Of a DNA stretch of 64,000 nt, positions 1-12,400 are shown in pieces (the stretch's first letter is position 1; each line of letters starts with the position of its first letter). The position numbers were made by a program, and so were the translations under genes. The notes under the pieces are model-generated. The model did not search any database. It was not told where the DNA came from and saw only the letters and a list, made by a program, of their open reading frames with translations. Source of the DNA: Rotaria sordida (taxonomy: Eukaryota; Rotifera; Eurotatoria; Philodinida; Philodinidae); NCBI GenBank assembly GCA_905250125.1, contig CAJNOL010001218.1, positions 1 through 64,000 on the forward strand. Reading direction: 5' to 3'.

Positions 1-165
1 TCACCCACACCCCAAACCCCACACCCACACCCACACCAACACCCACACCCACCCCACACCCACACCCACACCCACACCCACACCCACACCCACACCCACA
101 TTCAGCCACCCACACCCACACCCACACCCACCCACACCCTTATCATCCACACCCACAGCCATCCA
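1..165. repeat. C-strand telomere-type array at window edge
   Basis: Imperfect tandem CCCACA hexamers with a few variants fill the first 165 bases. The C-rich strand reads 5' to 3' into the window, which is the orientation expected of a left chromosome end if the telomere repeat is TGTGGG as published for bdelloids. It could be a true terminus or an internal telomere-like tract cut by the window edge; the sequence alone does not decide. Confidence 0.85.
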
Positions 166-717
166 CACCCACATCCTCTATAATGGGGATAGGGTGGGGG
201 CGCGCGTAAAACTTCGTCGGAAAACTTAGAGTAACTGTTTTCTTCGAAAACATATGTGAGTTCCACAAAATTTGATTGCATGAGAGTGTATCTAAAATCT
301 ATAGGCTGCAATTCAAGAGATCTCATTATTCTCATAATTGTTAGCGCTGTCGGCTTTTAAATACCTCCTTCAATATGTCTGTCTCACAGATAATGTGCTT
401 TCGTAAATGATTGTTATTTTGAGCTTTAATTTTTTGTCTGAGCAGCGATCAGTACTGGTGTAACCAGAAACTGAGTTAGTGGCTTACCGCCATCCTCGAT
501 AATGACGTGTATTGAGCTTCTCTACATCTCCAGAATGTAACTACTACACATACAATACACGCTTATATAGGAGAGAGTAAGAGAGTGAGATGGGCACAGG
601 AAAGAACAAGACAGAGATGAACACACGAGAGAACAATAGAGACAAGATAAAGAGGAATGAGGGAAGAAAGGCCAGCGGTAGCTGATATCAATATCGGCAC
701 AACTGGCATGGACAGTG
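166..717. other. No recognisable gene
   Basis: I see nothing recognisable. The stretch after about 560 is purine-rich (many GAGA/AAGA runs). Short open frames here are translations of the telomere array or low-complexity DNA. Confidence 0.5.
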
Positions 718-772
718 TTAATAAGTCCCGCTTTGATTATACAGAAGAAAGCTCCATAAGAAAATAGCTAAA

Positions 773-1069
773 TCAAAGGATAGCACGAAGTATATAAGTA
801 GTACGATAATAAAGAGTAGCAAGAAGAGGATAAATAACAGCAGCATAAAAAAGAAAAATGGAGGCAACAATAGCAACACCAGCAAAACCAAAATAAAGAT
901 AAACAACGAGAGGCCATAGGATACGATAGAAATAAAAATAGAGCACAAGAGCAACGACAGCAAAGGCAGCCACAATCACAATGACAGCACGTTGCAGCTT
1001 TTGAGGTGACCATAATGATTTTTCTGGTTCTCGAAATATTGGTAAACCTAAATGAAAATATTTCGTCAT
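773..1069 (-). CDS. Possible small membrane protein, unrecognised
   Basis: An open frame of 98 codons starts with MTKYFHLGLPIF and then runs through three very hydrophobic segments (roughly residues 27-47, 52-72 and 74-92) separated by Arg or Tyr. This would suit a small multi-pass membrane protein. I do not recognise the family. The other two minus-strand frames here are also hydrophobic, as expected where the minus strand is pyrimidine-rich, so the frame may be an accident of base composition. No neighbouring gene supports it. Confidence 0.2.
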   Translation of the reverse strand: MTKYFHLGLPIFREPEKSLWSPQKLQRAVIVIVAAFAVVALVLYFYFYRILWPLVVYLYFGFAGVAIVASIFLFYAAVIYPLLATLYYRTTYILRAIL

Positions 1070-1644
1070 CTATCGTCTATGAAGAAATAAGGTATTTCAA
1101 CAATTCAACACTTTATAAGACCTCAAGTGACTTCAATATATAATTAATATAATGACTCAAAAGTCTCGAAAGACTTCATAAGACTTCATGAAACTTCAAA
1201 GTTGAAGTTCTCTGTGTTCCCAATTCATCTATTGTATATCAGGAAGCGAAATATGCGCTGTACCGCCTATTAATGGATGACGTACACTCAACTGAGTGTA
1301 TTCACAGGTTTTCACGAGTCGAGCCGGTGATCAAATTCAAACTTAGTGAGACATTCAAGGTTTCTATAGGTTGTTGCGCTGACCATCTAGGTTATAAAAC
1401 TTTTAGAGTTCGATTCAATTTTCATAGAGATTCTAGTCAAACTATATCAAGGAGTATCATCTTCTTTATATTTTCATGCATTAAAAAGACCTTGTCGTTT
1501 TCTCAAAAAGAGATGATAGCGCCATATTATTCAGCCCATTTAGAAATCTACTTATACGTTCGGATTGCTCATGAACAATTTAACAAGAATTTGTATGAAA
1601 TTTAAAAACTCCTATACCAGTATAATGCCTAGAGTATAGAGGTG

Positions 1645-1797
1645 TAAATGTGAGGTGTGGACGTGGAGTGTGTGCGTGGGGTGTGGACATAGAGTGTGGG
1701 CGTGGGGTGTGGATGTGAGATGTGGGTGTGGGTGTGGGTGTGGGTGTGGGTGTAGATGTGGGTGTAGTTCTGGGTGTAGGTGTGAGTGTATAGATAC
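1645..1797. repeat. G-strand telomere-type array
   Basis: About 150 bases of TGTGGG repeats and near variants (GTGTGG, GTGGGC) on the plus strand, purest around 1715-1760. The orientation is opposite to the array at the left edge, so the two arrays face outward from the 1.5 kb between them, like the two ends of a small linear fragment. There is no C-rich partner on the right side, unlike the hairpin units at 39-60 kb. Confidence 0.85.
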
Positions 1798-2714
1798 ATT
1801 TTGAACAAGCTTCATAGTGTCTTTTGAAACGATTCATATTGGTCAGCGTTATAAGTTTATACAAGCTAAAACGTATTCGATTTTCTCTTAATGACAACCA
1901 TTACAGTGACTATGTTGAATTACGAGAAAAACAAAGCCAAAACAGAAAGAATGAAATAGAATGAATAATGACTCACATTTTACCCACTGATTTTTCAAAC
2001 CATTAAAAAAAAAGTGTCATTCAGTGATCGAAAACTACCAAGATAAAATAAACTTTTTATACCAAAAAGTGGTCAAACTATAAAATGGGTGAGCCTGTGG
2101 GTATGAGTGGCAGAGGAGAATATGTAAAATCACACGCATATCCATGCCCTTGATTAATATCAGCTTGATCATCCTATCTAAGTAACTTTGCATTGAATGT
2201 GCATAGGTTATCATCTTGGGCCGATATCTCAAAGCTAATTCCTTAAAAAACTAAAGACAGCCTCGAAATGATCTGACAGTATGGGCACCCTCATTGTTGA
2301 CGCGAAACTGTTATACCCGACTCATTCCTTACACGAGCTTTCTTTTGGAAAACGAAGAAAACATCATTATAGCAGTATTCATCAACTAAATGGACACATC
2401 AATAGTGCTTTCTGGCCCCAGGCATCAGTAGTGTAGAAGTCGTAAGTCGTTACGACTTTTCAACTATGCTTTAGCTATTCAACTATTCGAATATTCACCT
2501 ATGGAAACCTATAATTCGAATATTCGAGTTTCAAACTAGTCCATCCGTGGCACCCACGTCAGCTACTATGGATAATTTGCGTGTGCTCGTCTTCTGTGCC
2601 ATTCACACCTACTCCACTCAAAAAAGGCGAACTCCAAATTCGTGAATTTCCAGTCTATGTTATACCGCCGGCTATTCACCTAGACAACTATATTCAGTTC
2701 ACCACACCAAGGAT
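1798..2714. other. No recognisable gene
   Basis: Nothing coding is recognised. Between about 2440 and 2540 there are several copies of a TTCAACTATTCGAATATTC-like word. Related words return at 3010-3120 on the other side of the minisatellite, so 2440-3120 may be one repeat-derived unit. Confidence 0.4.
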
Positions 2715-2998
2715 CCACAGGAGACTCAGAAGATCTCCTGAGAATCTCATGATATTTCCTGAGCATTTCTGGAGATCTCTCAGGATTTCCTGAAATTTCC
2801 TGAAAATTTCCTGAGGACTTCTGGAGATTCCCTGAGGATTTCTGGAGATTTCTTGAGGATTTCTGAAGATTTCTTGGGGATTTTCGAAGATGTTTTGGGG
2901 TTCCCTAGTGATGCCTGAAGATTTCTTGAGGATCCTTGGTGACCTACTGGTGATTTCTCAGGATCCCTGAGGATTCTTGGAGACCTTTCAGGACACAT
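2715..2998. repeat. 21-bp minisatellite
   Basis: A degenerate tandem array with a unit close to CCTGAGGATTTCTGGAGATT, about 21 bp long and roughly a dozen copies. Because 21 is a multiple of three, the minus strand stays open and reads as a repeating heptapeptide close to SPEILRE. I read that frame as a by-product of the repeat rather than a gene. Confidence 0.75.
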
Positions 2999-3124
2999 GG
3001 AGATTCGGTTGAGTTTAGTAGTTGAAAGCTTGAATATTCAAACTATAGTTTTCAACAGTTGAATAGTTTAATAATTGAATATTCAAATATTTGATTAATT
3101 GAAACAACTCTTCAAGCTTACATG

Positions 3125-4287
3125 GATAAATAGATTTCAATGGGCTCTAGCTCCAGCGAAAATTTCAGACTTTTATCTTGTTTTAGTTATGAGATGTGTA
3201 GCTCTAAAGTTGCCTAAATTCGGAATGTTTGACCATCTTGGACGATTCATAAAAAACTAAGGATCTTATATCTTTTAATGAAACTTTTTTCCAATAGAAT
3301 TCATTGATATATATGCCCAAAAAGTATTTCAGCTGAATTGATCGAGCACTTATCGAGATATGACTTCAGCAAAATACCTCTTGACGAAATCTCCGATCCC
3401 TCAACTATATTTTAGGGCTTCTAGAAGAAAGTTCGTGAAAAATCTAGTGTCCAATATTTACCTATGAGACGTGCCGCAAAAGTTATCAAACTCTTGTCCC
3501 TATCACATATACGGAATTAAGCATGTGCCCTATGAAGCGATCGTGGCTTATGTTGACTGGCTACCAAAGAGCCAAATCTATTCTAGACTACGAAAAATTC
3601 CTAGGAAGCTTTGTAAAGCGTCGTTATTTTTGAAAAACAGCTTGTCGTTAATAAAGTCACGATTTTCCCGTTGCCCGTTATCGTCACTCGGTAACATAAC
3701 GGTGACTTCCTCCTCTACTACTGAATGTAACCGATTAAAATGTTTTCATAAGGTTTGTACCATATTGTGACGAGGCCGACCGCTCATTTATTGAAGCCGA
3801 CATTTGTAGAGGCCGCCGTTTTGCAATTGATTTGAATATTTCAGCTTCGGTATAGGCCGATTCCACTGACGCTCTGAAAAAATGCAGGTATTCCGGAATC
3901 ATTCGAGTATTTGACTATCGAATAGAAGGCAGAACTCTTAAAATAATTCTGTAAAAGAAAAGTTCTTTGTAAAAATACAGAAGTAGTTTGATTTCTCCTG
4001 ATATATAGCTCCCCACAAAAAATTTAACTCTACAAAAGACTGCACAGCAAAAACCAATTTTTTGCTTTCTCATTCGCTCTTTGTTTAAGATGCGCTCAGT
4101 TCAACATATTCTCAAAGTATTTTTTAAGCTTTTTCCCAAATTACTGAAACGAGCACGTCGACTCGTCTAGAAAAGCTAGTTCGTGAATTTTTAGCGAAAA
4201 TCGAAGGAAAATTTGATAAAACATGGAACATCAATATCAATAAAAAAAGTGGCTAATATTCGTACATACCTGAATATCTCTTGTGTA
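3125..4287. other. No recognisable gene
   Basis: AT-rich sequence without a convincing open frame. The frame at 3471-3770 has no motif I recognise and no neighbour support. Confidence 0.4.
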
Positions 4288-4885
4288 AGGTGCCGCTAAT
4301 GCAAAGTTTCAGTGGATTCAAATTTTTGATAAAATTTACATATTCTGATTCGTCTTCTCACGCTGACCACGAATATCACCCTATTTTTTCGATTAACTGG
4401 AGTCTTCATAGAGGAAAATCCAAAACACTGAGACGCACTTAAAAATCGAAAAAATGTCGGGCTGCAAAAAAATGATCGTACTGCTGATCCATTTCATTTT
4501 TCGCGCTCGCCGATGTGATATTCGGATTCCTTGCATGAAAATAGTTATAGCCATGTGGTATAGAATTCCTGTATTTTACATAAGAATTCTTGTATTCGAC
4601 ATAGGAACTCTATACCACATGGCTATAACTATTTTCATGCAAGGAATCCGAATATCACATCGGCGAGCGCGAAAAATGAAATGGATCAGCAGTACGATCA
4701 TTTTTTTGCAGCCCGACATTTTTTCGATTTTTAAGTGCGTCTCAGTGTTTTGGATTTTCCTCTATGAAGACTCCAGTTAATCGAAAAAATAGGGTGATAT
4801 TCGTGGTCAGCGTGAGAAGACGAATCAGAATATGTAAATTTTATCAAAAATTTGAATCCACTGAAACTTTGCATTAGCAACACCT
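4288..4885. mobile_element. Foldback/MITE: 598-bp near-perfect palindrome
   Basis: The two halves are inverted copies of each other. A base at position x pairs with 9173 minus x over almost the whole length with no net insertion, leaving a loop of only about 25-40 bases around 4586. The ends read AGGTG...CACCT and are flanked on both sides by TA (4286-4287 and 4886-4887), which fits insertion at a TA dinucleotide as in Tc1/mariner-type elements. The arms differ at only a few sites, so the element is young or the palindrome is kept alike by gene conversion. It encodes no protein. The family name is inference. Confidence 0.8.
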
Positions 4886-4935
4886 TAACTCGCCTATATT
4901 TTCGAAGAAAATAATATTGAGTGTAAGTTTAAATC

Positions 4936-4978
4936 GAGGGTGTGGGTGTGGGTGTGGGTGTCGGTGTGGATAGGGATG
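4936..4978. repeat. G-strand telomere-type tract (left of foldback)
   Basis: GGGTGTGGGTGTGGG-type repeats on the plus strand, ending where the 727-bp foldback begins. The tract seems to resume at 5713 beyond the foldback. Confidence 0.8.
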
Positions 4979-4979
4979 T

Positions 4980-5706
4980 TGCAGTATCAGTGTAAATATT
5001 GAAATACTGACGTCAGAGTCATCGATGCAATGTCCACTGGAACACTGGCAACACTGCTATCAGTGTCACGGACACTGCTATTACATTGACACTGACGTTC
5101 ACTGATAACATTGATGAATTCACATCAGCGTACACTGACACACTGAGGGTCACTGAAACACAGGCCACACTAATATCGGTGTTTAGGGGAACACTGACAC
5201 ACTAACTACTTTTGATTGACTAAAATTTGTATACAGAGTACTTTAGCATTACTGTAAAAAAAGGCGCAGAATAATAAACCCTACAAAAGGGTTTATAGCC
5301 GCCTAAATTCTTCGTCAAATTCTCATAAACTCTAGGGTTTATGAAAGTGAGTTGTACTCAAAAAGAGTTTATGAGAATTTGGCACAGAGTTTAGGTGGCT
5401 CTAAATCCTTTTGTAGGGTTTATTATTCTGCGCCTGTTTTTACAGTAATGCTAAAGTACTCTGTATACAAATTTTAGTCAATCAAAAGTAGTTAGTGTGT
5501 CAGTATTCCACTAAACACCGATATTAGTGTGGCCTGTGTTTCAGTGACCCTCAGTGTGTTAGTGTACGCTGATGTGAATTCATCAATGTTATCAGTGAAC
5601 GTCAGTGTCAATGTAATAGCAGTGTCGGTGACACTGATAACAGTGTTGCCAGTGTTTCAGTGGACACTGTGTCGGTGCTGTTGGTGATCAGTAAACTGAA
5701 ACTGCA
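4980..5706. mobile_element. Foldback element inside telomere-type repeats
   Basis: A second large inverted repeat. The ends read TGCAGT and ACTGCA. The arms (about 5030-5335 and 5360-5670) are rich in ACACTGACA-like words and match over about 300 bases with scattered mismatches and small indels, so it is more diverged than the palindrome at 4288. The centre holds short nested inverted repeats (for example CAAATTCTCATAAACTC at 5316 and its complement at 5365). It encodes no protein. G-strand telomere-type sequence lies directly on both sides, so it either inserted into a telomere-like tract or belongs to a family that targets such DNA. Confidence 0.75.
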
Positions 5707-5712
5707 CATACC

Positions 5713-5737
5713 TAGGTGTGGATGAGTGTGGGGCAAG
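5713..5737. repeat. G-strand telomere-type tract (right of foldback)
   Basis: A short run of GTGTGGATGAGTGTGGGG type, in the same orientation as the tract at 4936. It probably was one tract with it before the foldback inserted. Confidence 0.6.
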
Positions 5738-7100
5738 GAATAAACGACGGATTCCGAATCCCCAGGATTTTTAGATTACCGTCGGATTACTGTAGGAATC
5801 CCGGAAATCTTATGAATCCCAGAATTTTTATGCTAACAAATTGCATTCTCAAAATTCATATTTAGCCTCTATGATCATTACTATAGTCCTGAAAACTTCA
5901 TAAAACTAAGTGCCAAGACTTCACTGCTTTATCACATGGCTAGACAAGTTGCATTAAACTATTGAAGAACATTATTTCCTAGGCGACCTGTTTTTATATG
6001 CTTGACCTGTGCAGACATCAAGATTTATTCATAGCGCATCACTCTCTTGTTCAAGAATCTCAAGAAAGATACGTGCATGAGAGAAAGAATTTCATTAATA
6101 TGGTGATTAAAAGCACTAGATGTAATTTCAAAAATCGAACTTATTGCTCGGAAAATCAATCGAAAAACAGAATGATCTATCCATCCTGAAGAAAAGATAC
6201 ATACAATCTGCTTACACCTCACATTTGCTTTTCAGCAATCGATTATTTTGTCGGGATTGAGATGAATTTTAAAATAATAAATTATTGTGACTTGTGTCAA
6301 AAAAATAATTTTAAGAAATGCAGATTTTTATTTGCCGAGGCGGTTCGTGTTCTTTATTAGAAAATTAAAACACTCATCAGGGCTTTGAACTAGATATTCA
6401 GGCACAGGTTAAAAACAAAAACTTGTCAGTGCAACCCCAAGAGAGGCCGAAATGTGGAACTGACAAACTCGGAGCGTTATAAATTTAATATATATTGTCA
6501 GAAGTTTTAAAATAAGTTGTTAAAGAAAAAGAAACTAAATAGATGAATAAATCAGAATTATAACAATTTTTATAGTTGATACGCGCGCTCTAAAAGTTTA
6601 TTTTGTTGAAACTCTTCGTATTTATTACTTTTCTATCAGATTATTTGGTTCATTTAACATCGTAGTCTTGAAAAAATTATTTATACTGTCATATACACCT
6701 GTGGTGCATAACTTCTATTCTCTTAATGATAATATGTGCACGATGCATGTCATAGGAAGCAGCAGATATAATTTTATTGGCCGTTTCATCGATTCAACTA
6801 CTATATTAGCCTGCTATGCATATTTATTTTATTGCTCAGTAAGCTACCACGCATGTCATTCTTTCTCTCGACCAATTTTTGTGTATACTGCTGAGTTTTA
6901 GCTAAAATTAGAAGTCAATTACTTCATATTTTTAAAGTTTCGTCTTATTGTTATTCTTCTAGATGGAAAATACTACTGGTTTAATCATTGACACCTAAAA
7001 TGAAATCTATTCCCTTTATCAAAAAGCTGTTAATGCAATCTCTGTGGGATTAAAACATGAAACGCGATCTGATCACTGTCACTGACCGGCTGCCTCTCTT
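5738..7100. other. No recognisable gene
   Basis: AT-rich DNA. The open frames of 63-77 codons here have no motif, no coding-like composition and overlap on both strands, so I leave them out. Confidence 0.4.
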
Positions 7101-8330
7101 TTGCGAACATAAAAAAAAATAAATTTTAAGTGAATTAAAATTTTTAAAATTTTGTTTGATTTAAATCTGAGTTTTATTGATTTTTTGTAAAATGATTACA
7201 ATTTATATTCTACTTTTAAAAATTTGGTTACTGCGAACGAATATTGAAAGTGAATTGTTTCAAAAGATTTTTATAAAAATTTATTTTTTTTACTAAGCAT
7301 GCTGCAATATGTAGAGGTCGTTAGTAGTTTGACAATAAAAACTTTTTAAGATTCAGATAGTGACTGCAATTTGTAGAGGACGCAAGTTTCTGATAGCAGA
7401 GAGTTTTTGATATTTACTGCAATTTGTAGACGATGTAAGTTTTTGATCGGAGAAGGTTTTTAAATTTAGTACTATTGCTGCAATTTGTAGAGGACATTAG
7501 ATTTTAGTTGAACTAAAATTTTCCTGTGAATCTAGATCTGAAGAATTTCAATAGAAGTCAAAAATAGAATGTACTAGCTGATTTTTTTTTCTTTTGTTAT
7601 TGATAAACTAATACTCATAGTGCACGAACAAGGGTCATCGATTTAAGCTACACTAAGAACGACTTTAGTTAAAGACAAAGCGAGTTTTTAAGGAGATTGT
7701 ATCATAACTTGTTGTGATAATCTGATATGTGTTCCAACTGTGGTGTGGGCGAATCGAACTGTATTCATCAAGAGAAGACGCTCATTAACATCTATATTTC
7801 TGAGCCGTTTTGTTTAGAACATCATTTCTTGAATTTATGATTTTTGTGTATAAATACTTTCGCATCCCAATCCATTATATCCATTCAATGTTCGATTGCA
7901 TTTTACTATCATAATTATGTGATCTGTTCAAAATCAAAAACAGCTGATAACCCTCATAGTAACAATGATGTCTGACGAACTATATAAATTACAGTTAATT
8001 AAGAATAAGAAAAGCACTATTATATTTTAGCGCACTCTACAAATTACAGTTCATTAAGTTGAAATACTGAAATCCAACATCTAGCGAACTCTATAAATTC
8101 TAGTAATTACAAAGAAAAGAAGCACTATTGTAGTTTAGCGCACTCTACAAATTGCAGATCGTTAAACTGAAATAATGAAACTCAATCTTTAGCGAACTCT
8201 ATAAATTTCAACAACTTTAAAAATATAACTGAAATTTTAATTTGTTTTAAAATTCACATCAGTAAATATTTTTTGAAATTTACAACCGAAAATTTTAGAC
8301 TTAAAATTATTTTAAAGGACGGGGGCGTAT
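7100..8330. mobile_element. Non-autonomous element with inverted clusters of subterminal repeats
   Basis: Four copies of a GCTGCAATTTGTAGAGG-like word lie on the left at about 7301, 7363, 7416 and 7477, spaced 55-61 bases apart. Five copies of its reverse complement, close to GCGCACTCTACAAATTGCAG, lie on the right at about 7974, 8029, 8082, 8136 and 8190, spaced about 54 bases apart. The outer flanks are AT-rich and share an inverted AAATAATTTTAAG-like word. Mirror-image clusters of this kind are typical of transposase-binding sites near the ends of some DNA transposons. There is no open frame in the core. The exact ends and superfamily are not visible. Confidence 0.6.
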
Positions 8331-9466
8331 AAGGGTCATTTTTGGGCCATCGTCAGTTTAAGTTGGTTCATAGTTCATTCGATGCAGAATTTTGCGAGGA
8401 ATCTTTTGATGCCAAAATAAAGCTATTTGGAGTGAGTTTTAAGGGAGTTTTGCTCAAAATACTGACATGTCCTGTTATACTGTAAATGTATACTTTATAT
8501 AGAAAAGAATCATATATGTATTTTTTTCTGAAGAAAACATTTCTTATGCAAAATTATGTCAAATGAATGCTCATTTCATACTCTATCTATGGTAAAAATT
8601 TCAACTCGAACAGTTGTAGTACTGATGAGTTATGATGAGAAAACTGATAAGTGTCAGTATGAGAATTATATAATTATCATATTATGTCTTGCACTTCTTT
8701 TCAGTATTTTTTCAATATCTCAAGAAAGGAAAAAATCAAAATGGGATTTTGATTGATTATGAAAGCTTGAAAGAAGAGCTACAAAATCAAGTATTTTCTA
8801 ATTCATTTAGAGGTGGCCTTCAGGGAAATAATTGAGTCAACTTTTGTTCAACTGTTAATGAAAATATTATATCATTATATGCAGCTCATTCTTAAGAATA
8901 ATCATTTTTTTTTTTTAAATGAAGACTTTTTTCGCAGGTAAAATTACATGAAGGATCTTTTTATGATAAAATACGTTTAATTAAGATCTATCATGTACTC
9001 ATTTCTAGTCAGAATGTTGATATATAGCTGTTAACAACTAATGAAAAAATCGATAACTTATAGTTTATATTTACGGAAGAGATATTGTGAAAAAAGTATT
9101 TTTATATAATAATAACTATTATTTTATTGATAATAAAAAGATAAATTTCAACGATTTGAACAGTACATTATATTTTCAAAAGCATATTTTAGATAATATT
9201 GTTAAGATAGTTGGCAAATCAAATATACAACAGTATCATCTGTTTACTGTAATGAGAAAATTGATATTTTTTATCTAATATTAAAATCTTTAAAAAATGT
9301 TACAAGATGTTCTTTTCTTAAATAATTTCTAAGATAATTTCATTAAAATAACATATTCAACCCTTATGTAAATAGAAAAATAGGCTAATGTGATAGTTAT
9401 CATATTGATATCCTGACAGAACATTGTATAGGTTAAGACATTAATATTTCTGAACAAGATAGATAG
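8331..9466. other. No recognisable gene
   Basis: AT-rich. Short frames at 8556-8756 and 9087-9278 resemble nothing I know and are probably chance. Confidence 0.4.
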
Positions 9467-12400
9467 AAAGAACAAATAAAACAATGAAATACGTGGAAAT
9501 ATTATGACAACTTTCTGATTTATATTCATTAGTAGTCTTTTATGAAGATTGAGGCATTAGCATAATTAATATAGATTAGTAAGTAGGTGAGAAAGTACGA
9601 ATGTTGTTGGTAAATGATTTTTTTATTTCTAATGTATAAAAAAAAATCAATCTTCTTCTATTTCTGAGTCCGAGGTTTCGTTGCTACTAGTGTCAGTTGA
9701 ATCATTAGCTAAACTGTATTTAATATTATTATCATTGTCCGAATACTCGTCATTGTCGGAGAATATTATACTATCTTTAACATGATCCATTAAATTATGT
9801 GCTGAAAGAGGATTGAGTGTATAATTGATAATACCTCGGTTAACTCCGAGATGCCAAAGTAATGCACATACGTGTGAGCAGCAGCCCACAACACGTAAGC
9901 CAATTGTACACGAGCAACACCAACCTTGAATTGGATTAATTGTGTCATTGTTATCAAATTGAATAGTTGCGATGTATGATTTACTATTACTATGCCCAGA
10001 TTGAAATCTTGCTCGAACGAGATCATTGACACCTTCAGGTGTCTCAACATCGAATGTTACTTCGTTTTCATTATAGTAGGCTGTTTTTAAATGCTCTTGT
10101 ATATATGATTTGGCTCGATGAATTTGGTAAGACCCTGAGACAACAGAATTATTAAAATAAAAGAAAAAGAAATCTATAGTACCAAATGTGATATTTTCAA
10201 TATCATTTTGTGTGAGAGATGGAAATAAACAGAAAATTCCATCATGCTTGACCCATTTAAGAACTTTCTGCTGTTCGAGCTGAATTAAACGTTTTTCTAA
10301 AATATTGTCTTTTGTTAACTGATCAAGCATTTTAATAGCTATGTCCTCATCATCATGTACATTTAATGTCGCCGTAGAACCATATGCATTTATAATAGCA
10401 CAAACAATGGCAAGATCATCTCCTATATGACAAATGGATGAATTTTGTATAACATGGTTAAAATATTTCCATTGTTTGATCTTGCCATTTACTGAATAGA
10501 CAAAGAGAGCTGATATAACAAATGTTTACAAAAGAGCATACTGCTTTCGACTACCCAACGTGTTTTGGTAATACAACGAGTTTTATTTGCCTCCTCTGTA
10601 GATAGTTGTTTTTTTCCATTTAAAAAATGAGGCATTGCAGTTGTAAATCCTAATGTTTTCATTGATTCGATGGAGTCCCGAAACTATAAAGATCAATAAA
10701 TTATATTAAATTAGCAATAAAGACATTAGAATTCATGTTCGCAAAAAAAACAGTAACATAGCTTCTTAAAGGTCATTGAGTATGTTTAAAATATTATTAG
10801 AATGCATTAGAGTACTGATAATACAATTGAAGTTTTTATCCTGATATCAGTACACAAATTACTTATTAGTCGGGAAACAAGCTGTACAACTTAATCTATT
10901 TTCAATATAATAGAATAAGAAGAATCATTGATTCACAACAACTGCTTATCAATTAACATTGGTTAATGCAGTGTACCATAGACAAAAGATCATATGAAAG
11001 ACAATTTTGAATTATCTTATTTTTTATATTGAAAACTCATGAAGCAAAATTTTCTCACTTAAGCGTCACAATTTATATATAATTCGAATAAGATGAATTT
11101 ATAGAACCATAGTGGATCTCTATCAACACATGAATAGCATCAGAGGAAGTCATCAATTAGTTGCTTGCATAAAATAATTAGTTTATATTAGGTTAGGACT
11201 TTCTTTCTCTTAATTATGTGAAACAAACCCCTCTATCGACAATTATGACATCATTATCTTTAAACCATGGCAACATATCTTGTTCATTGTTGAATAAACA
11301 ACTTTTAATGATTGAGGCGTCATTGTTCTTGTAGTCGGATAGAAACGGCCCATTAACCGATAATATGTAACCATCCTACAAACAACTTAGAGTGATACAA
11401 AATAGAAAGACAGATCCTCACTGTTGCAGTAATTATCATCGGTTTAAGCAAATTCCGATGTTTGTGCATGTTAAATGTGCGTCGTTGAAATGTATTATTT
11501 GACGATTTCTGAATATACAAGTATGTACCATCTACTACGACACACACTTGATCTGAATCGGACGTGAGTAATTTATTTGCTATAGCTGTTTGATGATGAT
11601 TGAGAACCTGTTTGCGAGTGATATGTTTAAATCCAAGATAATTCGATACAAAATTATTTGTCAAATGCTGTCTAACTTGTTGAATGATATGTGATACTAT
11701 TCTTTTGTTTCCTAAACGAAACATAGTAGCAAGTACTGAGTTGGAAACGCCTTGCCGTAGTTTAGTAAGATACACAGCTAAACCAACCCGAATTGAACGT
11801 ATATTAGAATTTCGCATAGTAGACAGATATTGAAGTAAATGATTGAAATTATCTGACATGCATAAAAAAGAAAACAATATTAAAATAATTTAAAATCAAT
11901 TCTAATTTTCTTCTTAGTCTCTTAGAATTCTTTAGTATGAATTTTAATTAGAAATATCATTTTATTTTTATTTTATTTTCATCTATTTTTATATGGTTAC
12001 AACAAAATATAAGCAACGAAATACTCTTCGCTAAGTTTCAATGGGATGTAACTAAAGAACAGAACACTGTCATTACCTATATTAAGACCAGTAATGGTCA
12101 AATAATCTGTATCATTCATACTGGATGGATCATCAAAATCAAAGTACTTCAATGATTTAGAAACTTGACGAAAATTATTTAAACATTGATTCACTTCTTG
12201 TCCTCTCCACATTTCAATGCTTGATTGTGTAGCTTTAATTTCCTTTAGTGCTTCATATGTAAGCTGCTTGTTATATAAATGTTTTTTACAACAACGAGCA
12301 TTTTGTGGTACAAAAATTCCTTGTTTGAGAAAAACAAGATGTCGTTGTTCTTTTGTTAATCGTCGTCGATTTTTACCTTTATCAGCACCACAAACAACAC

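Noticed and set aside
2780-2998. Minus-strand frame with a heptapeptide repeat
   Set aside because: It is the translation of a 21-bp minisatellite, with no start context and no neighbouring gene.
7301-8210. Regularly spaced repeats that look CRISPR-like
   Set aside because: The repeats are degenerate, inverted between the two clusters and lie in a eukaryotic context with introns and telomere repeats. They fit subterminal repeats of a transposon better.
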